A DNA stretch of 64,000 nt, from assembly GCA_034422735.1 (NCBI GenBank), contig DAOUJL010000052.1, positions 1 to 64,000 on the forward strand, read 5' to 3'. Below the pieces are notes generated by a model. It worked only from the letters and a program-made list of their open reading frames with translations, ran no database searches and was not told where the DNA came from. Positions 41,222 through 49,380 of the stretch are shown one piece after another. Position 1 is the first letter of the stretch. Every line of letters begins with the position of its first letter. Both the position numbers and the translations under genes were made by a program. The stretch is from CATOSD01 sp034422735. Its GTDB lineage: Bacteria; Chloroflexota; Dehalococcoidia; Lucifugimonadales; CATOSD01.

Positions 41222-41854
41222 TCAAACGCGCCGGATACTCTCCAGTAGCCGAGGTAAGTTTACGTTACCCCAGCACGCCTGAGTCAGGGCAGCCCCCTGT
41301 GGTGGGAATGCTCCGTGTATGACTTTGATCCCCTTGGTACTCAGGAAATCCACCACTGGAATGAAGTCGCGATCTGAAGAAAGCAACAGGGCCACATCGT
41401 AATTGTCTATCCAGGCCAGGCTTATCATGTCAGTCGCGATGCGAGTGTCGACGCCTTTCTCTTCGGTGCCTCTCATGTCCGATTGGCATCTCGGGCAACT
41501 TGCAATTTCGTGAAGGCAGACTGGACAGGCAGGCCTCCTCAGCCTGCGTTGCCTCTCGAGCATCGTCACATGCACTCCTGGGAACTTGTTCAAGACGTTC
41601 ATTGCCCAGTGTCTAAGGGCCTGGTCCTTCACGCTGCTCGAGTCGTATGACCCGTACACGTTCATGCCCTGATACGATAGTGAGGCCGCTGGATCAACCA
41701 CATTTAGGGACTCTCTTGCCACCACCGGACCAAGGTTATACCAATCTATTCTGAACCCTGGCACCAATCTGTTGATTGTTAGCTGAAAGTTCCAGAAATC
41801 AACAAACACCCTCACCCGTACCCTGTAAAGGCCTTGTGTATTCTCACCGTTCAT
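41222..41854 (-). CDS. NYN-domain ribonuclease-like protein (LabA/DUF88) with zinc-binding insert
   Basis: A 210-residue NYN (PIN-like) domain protein. Acidic active-site residues lie in VFVDFWNFQ, EKGVDTRIATDMISLAW and LLSSDRDFIPVV, the usual order for LabA-type nucleases. An insert with four cysteines (CPVCLHEIASCPRCQ) may bind zinc. Such proteins process RNA or act in toxin or regulatory systems. ATG 41854 is used; a TTG start at 41869 is possible. An intrinsic terminator lies directly upstream. Confidence 0.85.
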   Translation of the reverse strand: MNGENTQGLYRVRVRVFVDFWNFQLTINRLVPGFRIDWYNLGPVVARESLNVVDPAASLSYQGMNVYGSYDSSSVKDQALRHWAMNVLNKFPGVHVTMLERQRRLRRPACPVCLHEIASCPRCQSDMRGTEEKGVDTRIATDMISLAWIDNYDVALLLSSDRDFIPVVDFLSTKGIKVIHGAFPPQGAALTQACWGNVNLPRLLESIRRV

Positions 41855-41874
41855 GCGTGAACCATCCAATCCAC

Positions 41875-41901
41875 AAAAAAAGGGGCGCGAAGTCGCGCCC
41901 C
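41875..41901 (-). terminator. Intrinsic terminator upstream of the NYN gene
   Basis: On the minus strand GGGGCGCGA (41901-41893) pairs with TCGCGCCCC (41890-41882), followed by seven T (41881-41875). It ends 20 bases before the NYN start codon. It either ends a short minus-strand RNA made upstream or acts as an attenuator for the NYN gene. Confidence 0.8.
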
Positions 41902-42029
41902 TGGGTTTTGATTATCGGACCGCCATTAGTTCCCAAAATAGCGGGTGGCAGCCCGATGGGTGTTAATTGAAAACAACGATACCGTCGCGACGATGCTCTG
42001 TCAAGTCCAATCGACGGCTGAGAGACGCC

Positions 42030-42228
42030 AGCCCCTGGATTCCGGCTCGGGGGCCGGAGTGACGAGAGAGGGGCACCGTGGGCGCGTGGCAAGGGCAGCC
42101 GCTTTAGATTCCTCGGCTACGCTCCGCTCCGCTCGGAATGACAGGGTGGGACGGCGCTCGGAAGGGCGCCAGGTGGGGCGCGCTCGGAATGGCGCCAGGT
42201 GGGGCGCGCTCGGAATGGCGCGGGCGGG
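42030..42228. repeat. Repeat cluster upstream of the NCS2 gene
   Basis: Contains a CTGGATTCCGGCTCGGGGGCCGGAGT palindrome at about 42032-42060, a GATTCCTCGGCTACGCTC...GGAATGACAGG element at about 42108-42145, and three imperfect tandem units of about 26 bases (CTCGGAATGGCGCCAGGTGG type) at 42152-42228. The first two are common intergenic repeat types in bacterial genomes. Confidence 0.7.
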
Positions 42229-42308
42229 CTTGGTAATCAGGGTTGATTGTTGGCGGGCGTTCTCGGAAACTGTCTCAGCCGAAGTTGCAAGAGGAGGCTG
42301 GATAGGCA

Positions 42309-44048
42309 TTGAGCGCCAGGAGCGTGGAGCAGCCCATAAGGTTCGAGCCGGAGGAGGCCTGCCCGCTGCCGGTCGCGCTGGTGGTGGGGTTCCAGGGCGC
42401 CGCGCTGGTGCTGGCGCCGACGGTGCTGAACGTCGCGATCGCGATACGCTCGTCGGGGCTGGATGACACGCACCTGACCTGGGGCGTGTTCGCCGCGATG
42501 CTGATTTGCGCGGCGCTCACCGCATTCCAGGCGTTCCAGCTCCGGCGATTCGGCGCGGGCCACATCGTGCTCGCCTGGCCGGCGGCGATGTTCATCGCGA
42601 TCATGGTGTCGGCGGTTTCCGCGGGCGGCCTGGAGACGTTCGCGAGCCTTATGGTCGTATGCAGCCTGGTCCAGGTCGCGCTCGCCTGGTGGCTACCGAC
42701 GCTGCGGCGGATTATCACGCCGGCGGTCTCCGGCACCGTGACGATGCTGATCGCCGTGAGCGTGCTCCCCATCGCGTTCGACAGCGTTCAGGACCTGCCG
42801 TCCGGCGCCGATCCGGTGGCGGGCCCGGCGATCGCGGGGGTCACGCTGCTGGCTTCGGTTGTGGCGACGCTGCGGGCGAGCGGACGGTGGCGGCTGGTCG
42901 CGCCGTTCATCAGCATACTGGCGGGATGCGCCGTCGCCGCCGTCTTCGGCGTGCTCGACGGGGACCGTATCGCCAGCGCCGGCTGGTTCGGCATACCCGA
43001 GGTCCCGCCGCTGAGCCTGGACCTCACGCCCGGCGCGGAGTTCTGGGCGCTGCTGCCCTCGTTCGCGATTCTCACGCTGGTGTTGGGGATAAAGACGATC
43101 AGCGACGGCGTGATCATCCAGCAGGGTTCGCGCAGGCTGCCGCGCGCTATCGACTTCCGCAAGATCCAGGGCATGGTCAGCGTCAACGGCATCGGGATGC
43201 TGCTCGGCGGATTCGCCGGCACGCTGCCCACGATGGCCAACGCCTCGTACAGCATATCGCTGATCAACATGACCGGCGTCGCGGCGCGCCGGGTCGGGGT
43301 CGGTGTGGCGGTGGTCATCGTGACGCTGGCCTTGTTCTCCAAGTTCACCGCGGTGCTGCTGACGATTCCCGGACCGGTGCTGGGCGCCTACCTGATGCTC
43401 GCGATGGGCATCCTGTTCGTCAGCGGCTGCCAGGCGGTGCTCCGCGACGGTCTCGACGCGCGGCGCATGCTGGTGGTCGCGCTCGCGAGCGCGCTGGGCC
43501 TTGGTCTGAACGGCCACCCCGTCGCGCAGGACCTGTTTGGCGAGGAACTGGGCGCGCTGCTCGGCAACGGCGTCATGATCGGGGCCGTGGTCGCTATAGG
43601 GATGACGTTCCTGTTCGAGGCGATGAGCACGCGCCGCTCCCGCCTCGAGGTGACGCTGGACATGGCCTCGCTCCCGGCGATAGACGCGTTTCTCGCGGGG
43701 CTGGCGTCGAGGTCGTCGTGGAACGATGCCTCCACGCAGCGGCTGCGGTCGGCCGGCGAGGAGACCCTGGCCAGCCTGCTGTCACAGGACGACGATGCCG
43801 AAGTCTCTGCCAGCCCGCGACTGGTGATAGTCGCGCGGCCCCAGGACAAGATGGTGGAGCTGGAGTTCGTCGCCACGACACGCCAGGAGAACATCGAGGA
43901 CCAACTGGCGTACCTGACCGAGGAAGAGGCGCTGCCAACGCTGGACGACCTGTCCTTGCGGCTGTTGCGCTACCACGCGTCCACCGTCCGCCACCAGAAG
44001 TTTCACGGCGTGGACATCGTGACGGTGCAGGTGGAGGGCGGGGGGTGA
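42309..44048 (+). CDS. NCS2-type (xanthine/uracil) permease fused to an ATPase-like C-terminal domain
   Basis: A 579-residue protein. Residues 20-445 form a nucleobase:cation symporter-2 fold with about 12 to 14 membrane helices; MVSVNGIGMLLGGFAGTLPTMANASYS is the family's conserved QN-type region (with NGIGMLLGG) near helix 8-10. Residues 450-579 are soluble and resemble an anti-sigma-type HATPase_c_2 domain: RLRSAGEETLASLL, RLVIVARPQDKMVELEFVA, ENIEDQLAYL, LSLRLLRYHASTVRHQKFHG. It starts at TTG with GAGGAGG upstream. It probably imports or senses a purine-like compound, with the tail acting as a regulatory domain. Confidence 0.8.
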   Translation: MSARSVEQPIRFEPEEACPLPVALVVGFQGAALVLAPTVLNVAIAIRSSGLDDTHLTWGVFAAMLICAALTAFQAFQLRRFGAGHIVLAWPAAMFIAIMVSAVSAGGLETFASLMVVCSLVQVALAWWLPTLRRIITPAVSGTVTMLIAVSVLPIAFDSVQDLPSGADPVAGPAIAGVTLLASVVATLRASGRWRLVAPFISILAGCAVAAVFGVLDGDRIASAGWFGIPEVPPLSLDLTPGAEFWALLPSFAILTLVLGIKTISDGVIIQQGSRRLPRAIDFRKIQGMVSVNGIGMLLGGFAGTLPTMANASYSISLINMTGVAARRVGVGVAVVIVTLALFSKFTAVLLTIPGPVLGAYLMLAMGILFVSGCQAVLRDGLDARRMLVVALASALGLGLNGHPVAQDLFGEELGALLGNGVMIGAVVAIGMTFLFEAMSTRRSRLEVTLDMASLPAIDAFLAGLASRSSWNDASTQRLRSAGEETLASLLSQDDDAEVSASPRLVIVARPQDKMVELEFVATTRQENIEDQLAYLTEEEALPTLDDLSLRLLRYHASTVRHQKFHGVDIVTVQVEGGG

Positions 44049-44062
44049 TCTGACGCGCACTG

Positions 44063-44107
44063 TCAACCCTCACCCTAACCCTCTCCCAGTCTTGGGAGAG
44101 GGGACTG
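44063..44107 (+). repeat. R2-type palindromic repeat
   Basis: ACCCTCACCCTAACC followed by CCTCTCCC-AGTCTT-GGGAGAGG. It lies after the permease stop and may act as its terminator-like end. Confidence 0.9.
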
Positions 44108-44168
44108 ACGCCTCGCGCGGATAGCCATTCCTCATCGACTCTGAACTGACATAGTCACCTCTATTGAG

Positions 44169-44197
44169 TTGTGACGTATCAAGTCGTGTGATACAAT
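44169..44197 (+). promoter_or_regulatory. Promoter of clpC with an overlapping inverted repeat
   Basis: TTGTGA (44169-44174), 17 bases, TACAAT (44192-44197), 38 bases before the clpC start. An inverted repeat TATCA-N7-TGATA overlaps the spacer and -10 region (about 44177-44193), a good site for a repressor. It does not match CIRCE or the CtsR site. Confidence 0.7.
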
Positions 44198-44234
44198 ACC
44201 TCCAAGCGTCGCGTACGGCGCTCAGGAGGCGAAC

Positions 44235-46676
44235 ATGGTACTACGTCCGGAACGGTTCACGGAACAGGCGCGCGAGGTGCTGGGCAGGTCGCAGGAGATC
44301 CTGCGCCGCTACAGGCACACGCAGTGGGAGAGCGAGCACGTGCTGCTGGCGCTGCTGGAGCAGGAGGGCGGCGTGGCCGCCGATGTGCTCGCGGAAATCG
44401 GCGTGTCCGTCGCCGAGGTCCGCGCCGCGCTGGAGTCCCGGCTCGTCCAGTGGCCGAACTTCCAGCGCGACGCCAACCAGATCTTCGCGTCGCCCAGGGT
44501 GACGGAGATGCTGGCGCGCGCCGACGCGGAGTCGCGGCGCTTCAAGGACGAGTACATCGGCGCCGAGCATCTGTTGTTGGCGCTGGCGCAGGACGAGGCG
44601 GGAGGCGTATCGCAGTCGGTGCTGCGGCAGTTCGGAGTCGACCAGGAGAGCGTCTACCGCTCGCTACAGGCCGTGCGCGGGAGCAACAGGATCACCGACC
44701 CCAAGTCGGAGGAGCGCTACCGCTCGCTGGAACGCTTCAGCGTTGACCTGACGCAGCTCGCGCAGCAGGGCAAGCTCGACCCGGTGATCGGGCGGGACAC
44801 CGAGGTTGCGCGCGCGATGCAGACGCTCATTCGCCGGACTAAGAACAACCCTGTGCTCATAGGCGGCGCGGGCGTGGGCAAGACGGCCATCGCCGAGGGC
44901 CTGGCGCAGGCCATCGCGTCCGGCAACGTGCCCGACGAGCTGAAGGAAAGGCGGCTGCTCGCGCTGGACATGGGCGCGCTGGTGGCCGGCGCGAAGTTCC
45001 GCGGCGAGTTCGAGGAGCGGCTCAAGGCGGTCATGGACGAGGTGCGCCAGGCGGAAGGCGAGGTCATCCTCTTCATCGACGAGATACACACGGTCGTCGG
45101 CGCGGGCGCGGCCGAGGGCGCGCTCGACGCCAGCAACATGCTCAAGCCGGCGCTGGCGCGGGGCGAGCTCCAGTGCCTGGGCGCCACGACCGTAGAAGGT
45201 TACACGAAGAACATCGAGAAGGACGCCGCCCTGGAGCGCCGCTTCCAGCCCATCCTCGTCGAGGAGCCGGACACCGAGACCGCGCTGGAGATGCTGCGCT
45301 CGCTGCGTCCCAGGTACGAGGCGCACCACAAGGTGGAGATCGAGGACGCGGCGCTGGAGGCCGCGGTGCGGCTGAGCAGCCGGTACGTGACCGAGCGGCT
45401 TCTGCCCGACAAGGCGGTGGACCTGATAGACGAGGCGGCGAGCAAGGTGCGGATAGACTCGCAGATGCTGTCACCGGAGCTACAGGAAGAGGCGTCGCGG
45501 CTGCGCCGGCTGGAGGACGAGGAGCAGGCGGCGTCCAGTTGCGCGGAGTACCAGAAGGCCGCCGAGCTCCGCGCGGAACGGCTCAGGCTCCAGGAGGAGT
45601 TCGAGCGCGCGCTGGCGGAGTCGGGCGGGGACGCGGACGGCGGCAAGACCGTGGACGCCGAGGCGATCGGCGCGCTGGTGTCCATCTGGACGGGCGTGCC
45701 GGTGGACAGGCTGCTCGAGAGCGAGGCGGACAAGCTGGTGCACATGGAGGCGCGGCTGCACGAGCGCGTCATCGGGCAGGACGCGGGCATCGCGGCGGTG
45801 TCCGACGCCATACGGCGCGCCAGGGCGGGCCTGAGCGATCCCAACCGTCCCTACGGCAGCTTCATATTCCTGGGGCCCACCGGTGTGGGTAAGACGGAGC
45901 TTGCGCGCGCGCTGGCCGAGTACCTGTTCGACGACGAGTCGAACATGGTGCGCATAGACATGTCCGAGTACATGGAGAAGCACACCGTGTCCAGGCTCAT
46001 CGGCGCGCCGCCGGGCTACGTCGGCTACGACGAGGGCGGACAGCTCACCGAGGCGGTGAGGCGGCGTCCATACCGGCTGGTGCTGTTCGACGAGATCGAG
46101 AAGGCGCACCCGGACGTGTTCAACGTGCTGCTCCAGATACTGGAGGACGGCCGGCTGACCGACGGACACGGCAGGACCGTGGACTTCCGCAACACGCTCG
46201 TGATAATGACGAGCAACCTGGGGACGTCGCAGCTTGGCCGCCCCACGGCCGGGTTCGTGCGCGGCGAGGGCGCGGCGCCGCAGATGCGCGCGTCCATAGA
46301 GGACGCGCTGAGAAAGGCGTTCCGGCCGGAGTTCCTGAACCGCATCGACGACATAGTGGTCTTCGATCCGCTAACCCAGGAGCAGATACTCCGGATCGTG
46401 GATCTGATGCTGGCGGACGTGGCCACGCGGCTGGCGGAGCGCGGCGTGGGCATCGAGCTGACGGACGAGGCCAGGCGCTGGCTGGCTGGCAAGGGCTACG
46501 ACCCGGTGTACGGGGCGAGGCCGCTGCGCCGGGCGGTGCAGCGGTACGTGGAGAACCCGCTGGCGATGAAGGTGATTTCGGGCGAGTTCGCCGAGTGCGA
46601 CACCGTGGTGGTGGACGTGGACGGCGACAGCCTGGGCTTCCGCGAGCGGCGGGAGCGGGTGGCGGTGCCGGCGTAG
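44235..46676 (+). CDS. clpC: ATP-dependent Clp protease ATP-binding subunit ClpC
   Basis: An 813-residue Hsp100 unfoldase. Two Clp_N repeats occupy residues 1-145. The first AAA domain has Walker A GGAGVGKT at 210-217 and FIDEIHTVVGAG. A short UVR-like middle segment (EYQKAAELRAERLRLQEEFE, about 438-457) follows, which marks ClpC rather than the long coiled coil of ClpB. The second AAA domain has GPTGVGKT at 547-554, IDMSEYMEKHTVSRLIGAPPG and GYDPVYGARPLRRAVQ. It unfolds substrates for ClpP. The ATG follows AGGAGGCGAAC. Confidence 0.94.
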   Translation: MVLRPERFTEQAREVLGRSQEILRRYRHTQWESEHVLLALLEQEGGVAADVLAEIGVSVAEVRAALESRLVQWPNFQRDANQIFASPRVTEMLARADAESRRFKDEYIGAEHLLLALAQDEAGGVSQSVLRQFGVDQESVYRSLQAVRGSNRITDPKSEERYRSLERFSVDLTQLAQQGKLDPVIGRDTEVARAMQTLIRRTKNNPVLIGGAGVGKTAIAEGLAQAIASGNVPDELKERRLLALDMGALVAGAKFRGEFEERLKAVMDEVRQAEGEVILFIDEIHTVVGAGAAEGALDASNMLKPALARGELQCLGATTVEGYTKNIEKDAALERRFQPILVEEPDTETALEMLRSLRPRYEAHHKVEIEDAALEAAVRLSSRYVTERLLPDKAVDLIDEAASKVRIDSQMLSPELQEEASRLRRLEDEEQAASSCAEYQKAAELRAERLRLQEEFERALAESGGDADGGKTVDAEAIGALVSIWTGVPVDRLLESEADKLVHMEARLHERVIGQDAGIAAVSDAIRRARAGLSDPNRPYGSFIFLGPTGVGKTELARALAEYLFDDESNMVRIDMSEYMEKHTVSRLIGAPPGYVGYDEGGQLTEAVRRRPYRLVLFDEIEKAHPDVFNVLLQILEDGRLTDGHGRTVDFRNTLVIMTSNLGTSQLGRPTAGFVRGEGAAPQMRASIEDALRKAFRPEFLNRIDDIVVFDPLTQEQILRIVDLMLADVATRLAERGVGIELTDEARRWLAGKGYDPVYGARPLRRAVQRYVENPLAMKVISGEFAECDTVVVDVDGDSLGFRERRERVAVPA

Positions 46677-46689
46677 CTGTCCGCTGCTT

Positions 46690-46730
46690 TCACCCTCACC
46701 TCAGTCCTCTCCCATCAAGGGAGAGGAGGC
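46690..46730 (+). repeat. R2-type palindromic repeat between convergent genes
   Basis: TCACCCTCACCTCAGTCC with CTCTCCC-ATCAA-GGGAGAG, between the ends of clpC and the CoA-transferase gene. Confidence 0.9.
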
Positions 46731-46740
46731 CAGAGGTGAC

Positions 46741-47958
46741 TCAGATGATCGCGCCCGCCTCCTTCATGGCGGTGATGTCGTCCCAGCCGTAGCCCAGCTC
46801 GAGCAGCCGGGATTCGGTGTCCTGGCCCAGCTCGGGCGCGGGCCGCGTGGGGCGAGCGGGCGTGCGGTGGAAGCCCATCGGCGCGCTCACCACCTCGAAC
46901 TCGCCCTCGTCGTCGTGGGTGAGCGTGGCGGTGTAGCCGTTGGCCCTCACCTGCGGGTCGTCCGCCACCTCGTCGAGCGACTGCACCGGCGCCCAGATGC
47001 AGTTCTCGGCGTCCAGGCGCGCGGCCCACTCCGCCCTGGCGCGGGTGCGGAAGCGCTCCCTCAGCAGCGCCGTCAGCTCGACGGTGTTGTCGATGCGGCG
47101 GAAGTGGTCGCTGTATCGGGAGTCGTGGGTCAGCTCCTCGATCTCCAGCGCGCGGCAGAAGCCCTCCCAGAAGCGCTCGGACTCTATCATCACCAGCTGC
47201 ATCCACCTGCCGTCGGCCGTCTCGTAGAAGTTGAACAGCGGGTTGGCGGACCGGTCGCGGCGGTTGCGCTGGGTGGGCCGGCGCTCGCGCAGGGCGGCCA
47301 CCGCGTCCGCGCCGATGACCCACAGGCCGGTGTGCAGCAGCGCGCAGTCGATGCGCTGGCCCTCGCCGGATCGCTCGCGCTCGAACAGCGCCATGCCTAT
47401 GGCGGCGGTCATGGCGAGGGACGTGGTCTGGTCGCCCATGCCCGGTCGCTGCTGCACCGGCGGCTCGCCGTCCTCTCCCAGCGTGCCCATGATGCCGGAC
47501 CGTGCCCAGAAGGCCGCGTAGTCGAACCCGGAGCGGTCCCGTTCGGGGCCTTCCATGCCGTAGCCGGTGAGCGCGACGTAGACGATGCGCGGATTGGAGG
47601 GGCGGATGTCGTCGTAGCGCAGGCCGTAACGCTCCTGGCGGTGCGGTGTCAGGTTGGTGACCATCACGTCGCTCTGGGCGGCCAGCTTGCGCACCGCCTC
47701 CTGGCCGAGCGGGTGGCGCAGGTTGACGCCCATGCTGCTCTTGCCGCGGTTGAGTAGCTGGAAGCCCGTGTTCAGGCCCCCATCGCTGGGGATGATGCCC
47801 CGCGTCGCGATGGCGATGTTGCGGACGGCGTCGCCGGTCTCGGGGTGCTCGACCTTCACGACGTCCGCGCCCATGTCGGCCAGCATGGCACACGCGGAGG
47901 GCGCGGCGACCCAGTTGGCGACTTCCAGCACCTTTATGCCGTCGAGCAGTCCGGGCAT
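46741..47958 (-). CDS. CaiB/BaiF family CoA transferase
   Basis: A 405-residue family III CoA-transferase. Key parts are LLDGIKVLEVANWVAAPSACAMLADMGADVVKVEHPETGD, NRGKSSMGVNLR, and RIVYVALTGYGMEGPERDRSGFDYAAFWARSG, where the catalytic aspartate in family members lies at FD. The C-terminus reads LELGYGWDDITAMKEAG. It moves CoA between acyl groups without a free intermediate. The ATG follows GGAGGTCCCTC. It could act in degradation of organic acids along with the acyl-CoA dehydrogenase and hydratases in the window. Confidence 0.94.
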   Translation of the reverse strand: MPGLLDGIKVLEVANWVAAPSACAMLADMGADVVKVEHPETGDAVRNIAIATRGIIPSDGGLNTGFQLLNRGKSSMGVNLRHPLGQEAVRKLAAQSDVMVTNLTPHRQERYGLRYDDIRPSNPRIVYVALTGYGMEGPERDRSGFDYAAFWARSGIMGTLGEDGEPPVQQRPGMGDQTTSLAMTAAIGMALFERERSGEGQRIDCALLHTGLWVIGADAVAALRERRPTQRNRRDRSANPLFNFYETADGRWMQLVMIESERFWEGFCRALEIEELTHDSRYSDHFRRIDNTVELTALLRERFRTRARAEWAARLDAENCIWAPVQSLDEVADDPQVRANGYTATLTHDDEGEFEVVSAPMGFHRTPARPTRPAPELGQDTESRLLELGYGWDDITAMKEAGAII

Positions 47959-48141
47959 GAGGGACCTCCGTGGGTGGGATATGGGATTGGAGCGCGGGGG
48001 CGCAGGGCTAGGTTATGAAGAGGGCCGCTGCGTGTCAAGAATTTTCCAGTGGCCGAGTTCGGCTTGCCGGACACTCAGGCTTGCCATATAATTGACGGCG
48101 CGTCATCACACGGCGCACACCACCACGGAGGACACGCGGCT

Positions 48142-48327
48142 ATGGACAAGAAGACGGACAGCAAGCGCGGGCTATCCCGCAGGGACTTCCTCAAGGGCCT
48201 GCCGCTGGGTATCGCGGGCGCGCTGGCCGTTGGTTCGCTGCTGCCCAAGGTGATCCGCAGGGGCCGCCGTTCCGAGCTGCCGCCCGATTCCATCTTCACC
48301 CCCGCCGACGGCTCGAACGCCGCGTAG
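48142..48327 (+). CDS. Small twin-arginine signal protein
   Basis: A 61-residue protein made almost wholly of a Tat signal: SRRDFLKGLPLGIAGALAVGSLLP followed by a short hydrophilic tail (KVIRRGRRSELPPDS). It probably stays membrane-bound at its N-terminus. The ATG at 48142 follows CACGGAGGACACGCGGCT. Function unknown; similar tiny Tat proteins accompany respiratory complexes in other genomes, but no such genes are adjacent here. Confidence 0.7.
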   Translation: MDKKTDSKRGLSRRDFLKGLPLGIAGALAVGSLLPKVIRRGRRSELPPDSIFTPADGSNAA

Positions 48328-48331
48328 GGCG

Positions 48332-48373
48332 TCACCCCCATCCTAACCTTCCCCCTGCGAGGGGGAAGGGACT
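48332..48373 (+). repeat. R1 palindromic repeat
   Basis: Forward copy of the common form, between the ends of the Tat-signal gene and the convergent hydrolase gene. Confidence 0.95.
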
Positions 48374-48376
48374 TGG

Positions 48377-48976
48377 CTAGTCCGCGTCTAACTTCCCGGC
48401 CAGCCAGTCCACCAGCAGCGCCGCCACTTCGCCGCGAGCCTCCCGCAGGCTGTGCGACGCGCCCCGCATGAAACGCAGCTCCTTGGGTTGGCGCGCCCAC
48501 GAGTAGATCTGCTCCGAGCAGTAGGGCGCCAGCCGCTCGTCCTCCGTGCCGTGCACGAGCAGCAGCGGCCTGGGGCTGACGAGGTCCGCTCTCGCGGCGC
48601 CGTAGGTCTGGCTCGCCAGCGCCGCCACCGCGACGACGCGCTCGCTGCGGGGCGCGGCCGATATGACCACCGCGCCGCTGAACGAGTGGCCCACCATCCC
48701 GACCCGCTCAATCCCCTCGCCCTCAAACCAGCAGACCGCCGCCAGCGCGTCTTCGACGCACGCGGGCAGCTCGTAGGGCGCGTGGTAGCGCAGCAGCAGG
48801 GAGGACACGCCGCGCGCCAGCAGCGCGTGGGCGACGTCCGCGGGAAGGCCGGCGGGGGAGTCGCCGCCGCGCCATCCGCCGGCCCAGAGCACGGCGCGGT
48901 CGCTGCCGGGTGAGCGGTGTAGCAGCGCCTCCACGGACTCGCCTGCGGAGGGTATCGCCACCTTCTGTAGCGTCAT
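48377..48976 (-). CDS. Alpha/beta hydrolase
   Basis: A 199-residue serine hydrolase of the dienelactone-hydrolase-like group. The nucleophile is in GMVGHSFSGAVVI (G-H-S-F-S-G), the acid in LVHGTEDERLAP and the histidine in MRGASHSLRE. It hydrolyses esters or similar bonds in the cytoplasm. The start is taken at ATG 48976; the frame continues upstream only into an R2 repeat. Confidence 0.9.
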   Translation of the reverse strand: MTLQKVAIPSAGESVEALLHRSPGSDRAVLWAGGWRGGDSPAGLPADVAHALLARGVSSLLLRYHAPYELPACVEDALAAVCWFEGEGIERVGMVGHSFSGAVVISAAPRSERVVAVAALASQTYGAARADLVSPRPLLLVHGTEDERLAPYCSEQIYSWARQPKELRFMRGASHSLREARGEVAALLVDWLAGKLDAD

Positions 48977-48984
48977 CGCGGCGT

Positions 48985-49025
48985 TCACCCTCACCTCAGT
49001 CCTCTCCCGTCGAGGGAGAGGAGGA
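48985..49025 (+). repeat. R2-type palindromic repeat
   Basis: TCACCCTCACCTCAGTCC and CTCTCCC-GTCGA-GGGAGAG. It separates two minus-strand genes and reaches close to the hydrolase start, which may affect its translation. Confidence 0.9.
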
Positions 49026-49035
49026 CAAAGGGGCG

Positions 49036-49242
49036 TCACCCGAACAGCATCGGCGGGTCCTCTTCCAGCACCTCGGCCTCGCAGGACTGGCTGATGCGCC
49101 GCCAGGCGGGGCGCTGGCCGTCCCTCAGGTAGACCATGTAGCCCTCGGCCTCGCGCGAGTAGTCGATGCCCGACTCTTCGAGCGCGTCCATGAAGGCCAT
49201 GCGCAGCTCGAACGGCGGCGGCTTGACCAGGTAGGTCGGCAT
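49036..49242 (-). CDS. Hypothetical protein
   Basis: A 68-residue acidic protein (TYLVKPPPFELRMAFMDAL, SQSCEAEVLEEDPPM). It has one cysteine and no membrane segment. ATG 49242 follows GAGGCCAAGGGT. The reading frame extends upstream into an R2 repeat (49262-49302), which is excluded. The downstream gene is the alpha/beta hydrolase. No known family recognised. Confidence 0.6.
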   Translation of the reverse strand: MPTYLVKPPPFELRMAFMDALEESGIDYSREAEGYMVYLRDGQRPAWRRISQSCEAEVLEEDPPMLFG

Positions 49243-49261
49243 ACCCTTGGCCTCCGCTTCG

Positions 49262-49367
49262 TCACCCTCACCCTGACCCTCTCCCATCGAGGGAGAGGGG
49301 ACCAAGTGGAAGTTACTCCTCGCTTTCACCCCCATCCTAACCTTCCCCCTGCGAGGGGGAAGGGACC
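49262..49367 (+). repeat. R2 and R1 repeats side by side
   Basis: An R2 copy (49262-49302) is followed 23 bases later by an R1 copy (49326-49367) with the extended tail ATCGGATAGGCTCT, which ends at the stop of the acyl-CoA dehydrogenase gene. Both are forward. Confidence 0.93.
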
Positions 49368-49380
49368 CATCGGATAGGCT

